Positions 24,859 through 34,330 of a DNA stretch of 64,000 bases are shown one piece after another. Origin of the DNA: Symsagittifera roscoffensis (lineage: Eukaryota; Xenacoelomorpha; Acoela; Convolutidae); contig NC_087066.1 of NCBI RefSeq assembly GCF_963678635.1, forward strand, positions 36,149,152-36,213,151, written 5' to 3'. Below the pieces are notes generated by a model, which was not told where the DNA came from, searched no databases, and saw only the letters and a program-made list of their open reading frames with translations. How positions within the stretch are numbered: the stretch's first letter is position 1; every line of letters starts with the position of its first letter. A program made the translations under genes and the position numbers.

Positions 24859-27530
24859 TAGCCTAATTGTTGTGATAAACTTTTTAAAATAGTTTCATGT
24901 TTGATATGATGCTCATGGTTCGCTTGTTAGAAGGCCTAGGACGGGATTTTAGACAGGCTCAGCAAATTCACTCCTACAACCGAACTCTCCACGAACACTG
25001 TGCCGGGTACCAACGAAATAACACCAACCATCTACGATCTGGTCTGAATTCTGGTATGGAAACCGCAGCCTGGTCTGGGCTTTTGCTCTTCTCTTCAGTC
25101 CTTATATTCTCTGGGTGAGACCTCTCCTACTCTAGGCATGCAATTGTTTGCCTCTTCCTTTTCGACAGTACTTCTATTTTTAGTGCTTCATTGTGTACCG
25201 AAGGATCACATCTCAGTAGGATCTTCTCACTTACTGATGCTGGCCCGCGATAAACCTTCTCCACAATCGCGACAAGAACTGCGGTCACAAGAAGTTTAAA
25301 CAACTCAAATCTGTCATTTTATAACATTTCATTGCTCCTTCTTTTGTGCTGATGATAATGAAATTAATCCCGGTCGGTTTGTTGATATCCAGATTTGTTA
25401 ACGCTGCAGATGTCTGTGTTGGCTTGTTTGTTGCTATCTCGAATTTGACCATCGGTTTCTATGATGCTTCTGTCCTTAAAGTTAACAACGATAATTTTTT
25501 GCTCAGTTTCGTGGTAGGATAAGAGCTCTGACTCCTCAGTCAACCTGGATGAAATTTTCCGGCTCCCCGTTGGATATGCTCTTAAATGCCGAAATTCTCG
25601 CGGTCCAATCTGCCCACTCGCGTGTCCAGCTAAACCTCTGTCACTTTAGCGAGTGCTCCTTCCACTGATGCACCCGTTAGTTCTGGCGTCCCTCAGGCGA
25701 TGTCCAGTATGGCGAAATCGTTTGATCCCACTGACTTCCTTGAAAGCGCTGTACCAGATCTTTCTAATGTCATGTCTTCCAAAGTTAAAACGGTCCAGTT
25801 TGTCCCAATTTCCTTTCATAATGAGTAGTCTGAGGTCGTTGGTCACGCCCTTGACAACTGCACCTCAGCATCGGATAAAATGAAAAACTGGATTTGCATG
25901 TTCATGATCCCTAAATGTATCTTGAAAGCTCCTCGCCACGGAGGCAAGACTCACGCCGCAAATAAGACATTCGTCAAAGAAACAAATCCTGTAAGGAGGG
26001 TAGCATCTCGGACCTCTGGTCGAACGCTATTAAAAGACCTAAAGAACGAACGATGAAAAAGGGGTAAACCCTCTGCGACTTTAATGCCCGCAGAGCTAAA
26101 GAACTAACAGGCCTTGGTCAAATTGGCAGAGCATCTAAAGCCCTGTGCCTTTAAGACCTCGTGTCCAAAAAAGATGAGTCGCTTAGGTACCTTCGCAGTC
26201 TTCACCCTCCCGCAGAGCATCTAGTCCTCCGTAATCAGGATGAATCTCCTCCCACCACTTTGCCTACCACTTTGAGTCTGAGTTTGTTCACAAATCTCTC
26301 AAAAGTTTCCCAAGCGGCACCGCAGCTGTTCCTTCGCGCTGGTTTCAAAGCACTTGGTTCACGCCGTTGAATGCCCAACACCCCCCAGAATGCTGCCAGA
26401 ACGCTAGAGTCTCTGAACAGCGTTATAAACAGCCTCGCAGCCGCAAAGCTCCTGCTAGTGCGAACCTCTTTGCCACGGCTAAACTCAAAGGTGATGTCCG
26501 GTCCACAGCGGTCGGCGAAGAACTCCGAAGGCTCATTGGCAAGTGTCTGGCCAAAGCCGCGAATGCCGAAGCTCGCGATTTCCTGTCTCCTCGCCAGCTA
26601 GAAGTCGTCACCAGCGGTGGCTCAGAATCCATCGTTGACGCTACGAAAATGACAGCCAAAAAGTGCTAAGAGCATGATCATCAAGGCGTCTCAACAGTAG
26701 ACTTTGAGAACGCTTTTAAAACTCTAGATCACTCTGAGCTTCTCTTTCATGTTCGCAATCGTCTTTCTGTGCTCTCTGCCTTTCTTGCGTGTGCTTACGG
26801 ACGTCAAAGTCGTCTCCTTTTCGAGGAAATCAATCTCAACAGCGAGACAGGAGCTCAACGGGGGGACCCGCTAGGGCCTCTCATTTTTGCGGCCATCCTG
26901 CCCACCCTTGTCGAAACTCTCAAGTTAGAAGCCCCTGGTCTCACCCTCAACTGCTGTTATTTTGCTGATGGTATTTATGCCGTCGATTAAGATTCATTGC
27001 TCAAGGCCCCCGAAGTTATCACCTTCCATGGCTTGCGCCTCGACCTCGAAACCAAGCACAGCAAGTGCGAGTTGTGGGCACCTGTGCAGTTTTTGACAAT
27101 TCCTGCTTCCATCCCGAGAGCCGCATCTGATGTGTTCGAGTTACTGGAGTCCCCCATCGTTGATACTGAGTTCCCAATTAAAGTTCTGGACAAGCGCATC
27201 TCAAAAGCTATCAAATGCCTTGAAAAGTTACATCTTCAGGATGACCCACAACTCTCTCTTGGCATCTATCGTACTTGCCTCGCTGCTCCCAAGCTGACGT
27301 ACTCTCTCCGCATTCTGCCACCTTCTCAGTCTGTCGGATCTTCCCTACGAGTATTCGATGAACTCCTCCACGATGCCCTTTCTCCTATAGCTGGCTCACC
27401 TGTTCCCGAGCTTCCCTGCCTATCGCGGATGGTGGGCAAGCCCGGGACCAACACATCCCTGCTTTCCTTGGTAATTCGTTTCAGTCAGCTCATTCGGTCT
27501 CGGCAGATAATTAAATGCAAATTTGTGTAG
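24859..27530 (+). mobile_element. LINE relic, reverse transcriptase half (restriction-like endonuclease class)
   Basis: GC-richer than its surroundings and broken by stops and frameshifts. Recognisable in order: SLRYLRSLHPPAEH (26179 on), AVGEELRRLIGKCLA (26512-26560; family pattern RPIAVGEVLRRLxxKCLA), the palm segment VDFENAFKTLDHSELLFHVR, GAQRGDPLGPLIFA (motif B), and YFADGIYAVD where catalytic DD should stand. The second Asp is Gly here, so this copy is dead. The thumb/connection follows (FPIKVLDKRI, DELLHDALSPIAGSPVPEL). The first 39 bases (24859-24897) recur at 37302-37339, so the true left end is uncertain. The product would be the Pol protein of a non-LTR retrotransposon. Confidence 0.8.
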
Positions 27531-27589
27531 AATATAAAACAAATAAGAGCACCGTGGATTGTGGATTGTAAAGTGTGTGAAAAACTTCG

Positions 27590-28519
27590 CTAAAATTCCT
27601 CTGGAATGGCGTTTTCAGCCGTCAGGTTAAAAAGGATAGACGCGGCATTCCCCACTTGGACAGCGATGCCTAAACGCTGTCGAAAAAAGGCTCCGGCTCT
27701 CTCTTCCAGGGTGGCCACTCTCAGTCGCTTGCTCAATTTTTTGAGGAAGACCGTGGTCGAGGGGCCATATCCTCCTAGCGTTTCAACAGCGACGGGTTCA
27801 AATATATAGTCACGCTGTAGTGTATTATAAGTGGCTCGTTTCCGATCTTCTGCTTTTTCGGCAACTTTTGGGCCGGCGTAGAGAGCATCGTTCGTGTAAC
27901 TTGGGCTAAGACGGTCAATGCATGTAAAGTCCCAGATTAGCGATGTTCCTCTTTCCCATGGAACCAGGGTGAGTCCGTCGGGGCGTCTGCCATCAATGCG
28001 ATACAAATTCTGGGGTTCCAATACAGATGGGATGTTCGAGGTCGAGAAAGCTTGTTTTAAAATGTTGTTGCAAGATGAGTGGCGAGAGTGTCTACCGGAG
28101 GACTTAGTGCAGTGCAAAGCGTGAATAGCGTATTGGTCAACAGTGGTGCCACAGACACAAGTGTGTCTTTGAGAAATTGGTGCACCGATCCTGATTGCCG
28201 CAGCTACACACAGTTGGTTGTTGGTTAGCTTTAGTCCGAGGGAAGCAGACGGTAGGGCCCTCAACCAGTCACCTGCGCCGTAACAGCTCGCTCCGTTGAC
28301 ACGTTTCACTAAGTTTTCATCGGCGTTTTCTAGCAGTCGACTGCGGGTGTTCAGGCAGAGTATCTCATCAATAGTTCCCTGTTTTGTTGTTTCTGGGCAC
28401 GATTTTCCAGAAATAATGGTAACGGCCTCAATTGCTCTCGATAAAAGGGTTCCCGTGGCACCGTCTGTGTTGCCGCCATTCGCAATGAAAGATTTGGTTG
28501 ACGCAATAAAAGCGGGCAA
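27590..28519 (-). pseudogene. C-terminal half of LINE Pol with restriction-like endonuclease domain
   Basis: An open frame of 309 codons on the strand opposite the preceding RT. It begins MPAFIAST, which aligns with the segment that normally follows the RT connection, then AGDWLRALPSASLGLKL, a zinc knuckle (CVCG..H..LHC) followed by GRHSRH, and RIDGRRPDGLTL...WDFTC, which fits the PD-(D/E)xK-like nuclease core. It lacks its RT and lies tail to tail with 24859-27530. The open frame suggests a younger copy than its neighbour. It could be the missing 3' part after an inversion, or a separate truncated insertion. Confidence 0.75.
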
Positions 28520-29459
28520 GGCTTAAAATTTAGATTAGGCTTAAAATTTGCTCATACTGAAACAAAAGAATTGCGACAACTCGGAGCAGCGTAAACAAAT
28601 ATTTGCGCAGCAATTGACTCTGAAAATTGAACTGAACCAAATTTTTAAAATGCCAGCTTAACTACATACGAACTCACCTAATCGATTGCCAAACCCGATT
28701 GCCAGACAAGTTGCCGGCAGAGCACCCCCTCGGTTTAAAAGCGCTCTCGAGAAGGACCCTTTTCGGAGCTTCAAAAGGATTCCATATACACACACCCACA
28801 GCAGCAATGAGAGAGAATTAATTCGCGGATCATAACTCATATTATTAGAAACCGTTTGTGATTAAAGGGATGGCTAAAAAATTCTGTTGCAAAAGCGTCA
28901 AAAACTTGAAAAATTACAGAGATGCTACAAACACCCGGTGGCACAACAATTTCAATGAGTCTTTACTGCAAAAAAAAACTTTAGGGAAATTTACAATTAC
29001 TCGCTCAAACCAAAACAATTGAAATTCAACCCAACCATTTAACAAGAGAAATAAATTACTAAACTACGCAAATTTTCATCTTAAATTGATTGCAAACAAA
29101 AACAAGCACATCAAAACAAACTCAACGTAACCACAGGTTCAATTAACACCACAATAGATAAAAGATGCGTAATAACCTTTCATTTCTCTCCAATTACAAT
29201 ACGAATACGGCAATAGGCACCTCCAGATGTTCTGGCGGATTTTTATGTTAAAAGAACGAATAATATAGAATACTTTCCAGCACGACGAAATTTTCGAAGG
29301 TATAGTTTGCCAGGTATGTAGTAGTAGTAGCAGTATTATGGATTTTTATGTTGAAACTACTCAAACTTTCAAATTAGAAGTCATTTAAATTAGCACACTT
29401 TAAATACATTACACAAGAGACACCACCTCGACCTTGAAAAACGAAACAGCACTAATAAA
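28520..29459. other. Intergenic, nothing recognised
   Basis: AT-rich, with a short GTAGTAGTAG run near 29318. It is downstream of the orphan minus-strand frame and may hold its 3'UTR. Confidence 0.45.
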
Positions 29460-30359
29460 CTAAAGCTTATTTTCAAACAATGACCCAAAAATTTTTCGTG
29501 AAATACTGCTTTTGCTTCGTTTTAGCTCAGTATTGTCACTGACAATCTTTTCCTTCTGCCACTTAGATCTGTCTTTGGAGGAACAATTCTCTCTTTCACA
29601 ACACTCTCCAGGCACATCTTGATCGAATTCATGAATTGTATCGCACCCTCCAACTGCGACATTCATTCCAATCCGCTCCTTTTCAGCCACATTTACTCCA
29701 ATGGAGGAACCACTCGAGGTCCGTTGTTTTATGAATAAACTTCGCTTTGAAATCGGAGCACGTGCTTGGCCCTTGATATCTCCAGCCGAACAGCTTTTCG
29801 TAATTTTTCGCTTCACTTCCGTTTGCTCACCGCAGCAGGCCAGATTATTATTCACAGAGCGCGCATGAGTTATTGTTGCTTTAGAGTTCAATTCTTCTGC
29901 CAATGAATTCAAATCACGTATTCCAGTTCTAACGACTATCTTTGTGCTCCGATTTCCCTCATTTACAGGGAAAGGTTTTAACGATCTCATATAACTTGCT
30001 ACAACATCGCGCGTTTGTGCTGGTTCGCCCTTCAGGTTTGTTCGCAGCGAAGCATCAAAACCTTTGTTTGAGATTGGGAACAAATTGTAATTCACTAAAG
30101 GTGACAGTGAATTCAAGTCATTCTGTACGGCAATTCGAGATGACCTTCTCGGAGACGGAGTTAGAAGAGGGTCAATCTCACTCAAATTTGCTGTGCTGCC
30201 CTGAATAGCAGAAAACTTGCCTTTTTCATCTCTCGCTTTTCTCTTGAACAAATTTCTCAGCTTACGAGCTCTTGGAAAACCTGAGCCCTGTCTTGTTTCC
30301 TCATTTTGCTGAGCTCTGCCCTTATAGACGGGCGACAGTTTCACGAGAGGGCTCTTCAT
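29460..30359 (-). CDS. Orphan protein of 299 residues, function unknown
   Basis: A complete ATG-to-stop frame in AT-rich DNA, too long to be likely by chance. The product is basic and Ser-rich with no domain I recognise. It has clusters resembling nuclear signals (RARKLRNLFKRKARDEKGK, PSPRRSSRI) and phosphorylation-like serine stretches, and ends RKIFGSLFENKL. No membrane segment or signal peptide is seen, and it looks mostly disordered. Five bases before the ATG the transcript-strand sequence is GTTGTTTTAAG, a plausible splice acceptor, so this could be the last exon of a longer gene or a trans-spliced single-exon gene. Its start lies about 40 bp from the truncated end of a LINE (30397). It may alternatively come from an unrecognised mobile element. 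Confidence 0.55.
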   Translation of the reverse strand: MKSPLVKLSPVYKGRAQQNEETRQGSGFPRARKLRNLFKRKARDEKGKFSAIQGSTANLSEIDPLLTPSPRRSSRIAVQNDLNSLSPLVNYNLFPISNKGFDASLRTNLKGEPAQTRDVVASYMRSLKPFPVNEGNRSTKIVVRTGIRDLNSLAEELNSKATITHARSVNNNLACCGEQTEVKRKITKSCSAGDIKGQARAPISKRSLFIKQRTSSGSSIGVNVAEKERIGMNVAVGGCDTIHEFDQDVPGECCERENCSSKDRSKWQKEKIVSDNTELKRSKSSISRKIFGSLFENKL

Positions 30360-30515
30360 TCCTCCTTAAAACAACCGTGTAAAATTTACTTGTATGCCTG
30401 GACGAAGTATGCCATGCTGTTGAAACAGAGCCGAAACTTCATTGGAAGGCGAAAGCTTTCACAACGAAACAACCACTACTGAAGATGACGCTCGACTTGA
30501 CATCAAGGCAAATGG

Positions 30516-30734
30516 AGTGCAGTCTGTATTTAGACATCCGCGAATTCATACTCTATAAACAGACAAAAACTGTATTAACCAAACAGAATCAAGATGAGAA
30601 AGCGAGCTTTCGAATTAAATAATTATTATTTATTAATTTCTTCCTTGTCTCGATTCTGATTGGTTAAACAGCATTTGTCTGCTTACTTACAAGTAGGAAT
30701 ACGCGGTTGTCTTAAAACTGGTACGTAACCAAGT
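30516..30734. mobile_element. MITE 1, 219 bp, 7-bp target duplication
   Basis: Flanked on both sides by CAAATGG, and absent from the homologous LINE copy at 42.4-43.2 kb, which shows the empty site. The two halves are an imperfect inverted repeat: TAGACATCCGCGAATTC against the complement of GAATACGCGGTTGTCTTA, and ACCAAACAGAATCAAGATGA against its partner near 30640-30670. No coding capacity. Confidence 0.8.
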
Positions 30735-30809
30735 CAAATGGACTCTGGGGAGGCCGACTCAGCCGAACCTTTATCGATGTAAAAGATTTTCAACCCCCAG
30801 GCTAAATCC

Positions 30810-31213
30810 GGTGCGTATTCATAGGTTCCAAAATGAAAAATCAGTCCCATAGGTTCCAAAATAAAAAAGCAGTCGCATAAGTTCCAAATCTTTCCAATTG
30901 GTCAAAAGACTAAATTAGCCGAGTCTCGGTTTAAGGTCTCGGTTTGAGTCTCGGTTTAAATTAGCCGAGTCTCGGTTTAAGGCTTTCGTATAGAGTCCTA
31001 CCCTTTGGTGGCAAGCTCGCAACACGTTGGCGCGACTGCGGCGGTCACTATTCTGCAGCTTAAGTTTATGCTGGTTGAACAGTAAACAATCAATCCATAA
31101 ATTCGTTGGCTCAAATTTCAACCAATCAGAATTCAAGAAGATAAATTTTGGAACTTATGCGACTGATTTTTTATTTTGGAACCTATGACTATTGGAACCT
31201 ATGGGAATTCACC
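30810..31213. mobile_element. MITE 2, 404 bp, 8-9 bp target duplication
   Basis: Begins GGTGCGTATTCATAGGTTCC and ends GGAACCTATGGGAATTCACC, flanked by GCTAAATCC on both sides; the homologous LINE copy shows the uninterrupted site. The termini contain several TAGGTTCCAAAA words in inverted order. The centre has three GAGTCTCGGTTTAA-like repeats (30920-30980). A target duplication of 8-9 bp fits hAT-, P- or Mutator-like transposition; which one cannot be told. Confidence 0.85.
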
Positions 31214-31799
31214 GCTAAATCCTTCCCTAAAACTATATCTGACGCCTAGAATTATCACGAGTGTCAAAACATTAAAATACTAACACAGAATTTGGATGTG
31301 GAACACAGCAGCTTTGTTTCACTAATTTTTGCGTGTACTGGGGGAGCAGCATCAGACTCTACAAAAAACGTCCAGATACTAGCAGAGAAACTAAGCGAAA
31401 AACGGAACGAATCATACTCGGACACAATTAACTTTATAAAAACCAAAATAAGTTTTGCACTTCAAAGGAGTGCAATCCTCTGCATCTGAGGGTGCAAAAA
31501 ACTCAAAAAATACATCCAACATAGACAACTCCACCTGTGCTATAAACGAGGAGGGTAGATTTTAATTGACAATTCTCTGGGTGCTTTAAAATCGACTTGA
31601 TTTATTCAACAAATTTCGCTGATGTATTTATATAGCGTTGGTATGGCCCGATCCAACCTGTTCACGGACCATCTTGAAGGAAGGGCCCATTTTAAAATAA
31701 AAAAAATAAGACTTTAAACGTCTACAGGGATGCTTGATCAACAGGGCAAATCCCAGAAGGTTGCGACAAGACAACACCTTAACAGTCCTCGAAGTTTTT

Positions 31800-32545
31800 A
31801 GAGCCGTTATATTTGGACGCTAGATTTGCAGCCCTTGAGGGTACCGTGATAGCATCCCACTATATGGTTAAGAAATTCAAGTTCAGTTAGTTTTTTTTTA
31901 ATCTAAATTTTTTTGAGAAAAAAATGTTATATCATAAAAAAACGCCATATCTCGAAAACAAAAATGATTTGGGCAATCACACTTGGGCGCTAGCTTTGCA
32001 GCCCTTGAGGGTACCCTGATAGTATTCCACTATATAGTTGAGAAATTCAATGACAGTTAGTTTTTTTTAATCTGATTTTTTTGAAACGAAAAAAAAAACA
32101 CAAAAAAAACGCCATATCTCAAAAACCAATAGGTTCGAGCATTCATATTTGAACGCTAAATTTGCAGTTATTGAGTGTACCCCGATAGCCTCCCACTATG
32201 TGGCTAAAAAAACTCAAGTTCAGTTAGTTTTTTGTTAATCGAAATTTTTTGAAAAAAAAATCGGAAAAATCATAGAAAACGCCATATCTTGAAGAAAACC
32301 ATATGGAGTTGAGCAGTCATACTGTAACACTAGATTTGCAGCTCCTGAGTGTAGCTCGATAGCAACCCACTATAGGGTTGAAAAATTAAAGTTCGGTTAT
32401 TTTTTTTGTTTCTAAGTTTTTTGAGAAAAAAATGTGAAATCATAAAAAAAGCCATATCTCGAAAACCAAATAGGTTCGAGCATTCATGCTTTGACGCTGG
32501 GTTTGCAGTCCTTGAGAGTACCCTGATTGAGAGTACCCTTATTAA
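31800..32545 (+). repeat. 169-bp satellite, about 4.5 monomers, plus orientation
   Basis: GCCATATCTCGAAAAC (or a close form) recurs at 31944, 32113, 32281 and 32451, a period of 168-170 bp. Every monomer also has GAGCA(T/G)TCAT, ACGCTAGATTTGCAG, TGAGxGTACCxxGATAGC and CCCACTATATGGTT in the same order, and a long A/T tract. The array is cut at about 32545 by LINE sequence and resumes at 42098. Confidence 0.92.
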
Positions 32546-32776
32546 ATAATTTTAGTTAAAATATGAATACAAGGATCAGCCGTGCTGGCCCCAATAGTCA
32601 ACGTTGAATTGTTGAAAAGTTTGATCACGACGATATTTTCTGGATTACTCATCACTGGACACAGGGTGGATATACACTCTGGATGGCTCCCAAGTTGCTG
32701 TGCTCATCAACCCAGTTCCCAATCAGCTGAGTTCATTCCAATTTTATTTATTTATTTTTCTTAGACTCTATACCTT

Positions 32777-34318
32777 ATGATCAGAATAGTAGGTGAAAGC
32801 TCTCTTTACCATTCCATCAATAAACATGAACAATCGGAACGAGATAAGCTTGCTGATCCTGTTCACTCTTTCCCTGGACTGAATCTTGACCCTAGCACGT
32901 CAAATTACTACCTCGATTATCTTACATCAACCCCTCTCAGGATCTGCAAAATTGTTCTCTGGCACGGATTATTAAACAACACAATAACATCGCACCCGAA
33001 AAAAGGCAACATACCCCAAACAATCGAAGAACTGATTGCGTCCCTTAAGACTATTCCAAACTTCTTTTGCGTCGTTACCTGTCAACGCAAAGGTGCTCCC
33101 TACATATTCGACGATCTTCTAAATTCATTAGACTGTTACGTCATCGACGTGACCAAGCATATTATCAGTGCTTCCGAAAGAACTGACGAATCGTAAATTG
33201 CCGAATACCGAAAAATGCACCAGGCTGCTGATATAGAATCGAGGACTCTAGCTACTGTGCTGCACTGTTTTCCCGATTTCAATAGTATCTTCAAAAAACG
33301 TGGCACGAAGCGTCGAACGGCTGTCGAAAAGCGCGAAGCTAAACGGTGAAAATTCTAAACAGGTACAAAAATCTGAGTCCTAAACCTTAAAATCTCAACA
33401 GGCGTATTCATCAAGTCTCTGGCTCTGAGCCCCTTTTAAGATTTTAAGATCTCTAAACATGACACGCGAAATCGGGTCAAGTCAGTCTCTGATTCTTGTA
33501 GTACGTGCTGCGAGAAAATCCTTAAAAATGAAAGCTCTTTCGACTGCTTTTGCTGTGGCTGTCGAATGCACCTGAACGAAGACTGCACTGGTCTAAGTGA
33601 AGCCGTTGTCAATGGAGTACCACCCTTTGGAAAAAATGCTCTTTTGATATGCAACAAATGCGTTGAAGAAAAACGTCAAGATAATTTGACCCAAGCTGCC
33701 CATGAAACTACAACCTCAAAAGAACTTCGATATACTCAAATGAAAACCCTGGAAAACGAAATGACTGACCTCAAAAAAACAGTGACTGAATCAAAACGCT
33801 GCTACGCTCAAAAGAACCCGATTCAGTTTATCCAACCCAACCTAGCTCAATTGCCAGTCGCCAAAAATCGCCACCGAAACCCGCCGAGGAACTCGATGGC
33901 ATTCGCATAAGAGGAGAAGGAAGCAAGATTGCGCCAAGAACACAATCTCGCCGAAGTTCAAAAAGTATTGACCCACATGGATGTCAATGCCACAATTGGC
34001 GATGTCATACGCCTGGGTCGATATGACGAGAACAAGATAAGAACAATCCTATTAAAAGTGCCCAATGCATATCAACGACGAATGATATTGCTATCTGCGA
34101 GGAAACTGAAAAACTCCCCTCAACCAATTTTCCTCAGCCGACAACTGACGAGGGAAGAAGCTGATCAAGAAAACATTGCCCTCGTCAGAAGAAGGCAACT
34201 TATCAGCGACAAATCTGTAGACAGAAAGGACACAAGAGTCCACGATGCAACTCTGTACATTCGAAAAGGTGGAAAGGGGATGGAAGAGACATTTCCAGAT
34301 CCCGAAGCACCCAAATGA
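32777..34318 (+). pseudogene. Element 1 ORF1: unknown N-domain, PHD-like finger, nucleic-acid-binding domain
   Basis: Three frame-shifted parts. 32777-33349 (in-frame stop at 33194) contains KIVLWHGLLNNTITSH and VVTCQRKGAPYIFDDLL, a domain I know only as the N-terminal part of such ORF1 proteins. About 33450-33910 has a PHD-like zinc finger (CSTCC..CFCCGCRMHLNEDC..CNKC) followed by a coiled coil (LRYTQMKTLENEMTDLKK). 33929-34318 contains IRLGRYDENKIRTILLKV and RRMILLSARKL, typical of the RNA-binding part of LINE ORF1. ORF1 proteins package element RNA. Confidence 0.7.
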
Positions 34319-34330
34319 CTAGCAGCGACG

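Larger units (their letters stand above)
30397..31712 (+). mobile_element. 5'-truncated LINE 3' end, interrupted by two small transposons
   Basis: Carries the endonuclease-domain C-terminus (EVCHAVETEPKLHWKAK, TTTTEDDARLDIKANG, LDVEHSSFV, ACTGGAA, LAEKLSEKRNESYSDT, FALQRSAILCI) and a 3' tail ending CCCATTTTAAAATAAAAAAA. It is the inverted counterpart of 42445-43519, to which it aligns along nearly its whole length. Two insertions break it (30516-30734 and 30810-31213), and there is a frameshift near 30450. No target-site duplication was found. Confidence 0.8.

Noticed and set aside
24859-28519. Twin-priming origin for the RT/endonuclease pair
   Set aside because: The halves are tail to tail, the opposite of the order twin priming makes.
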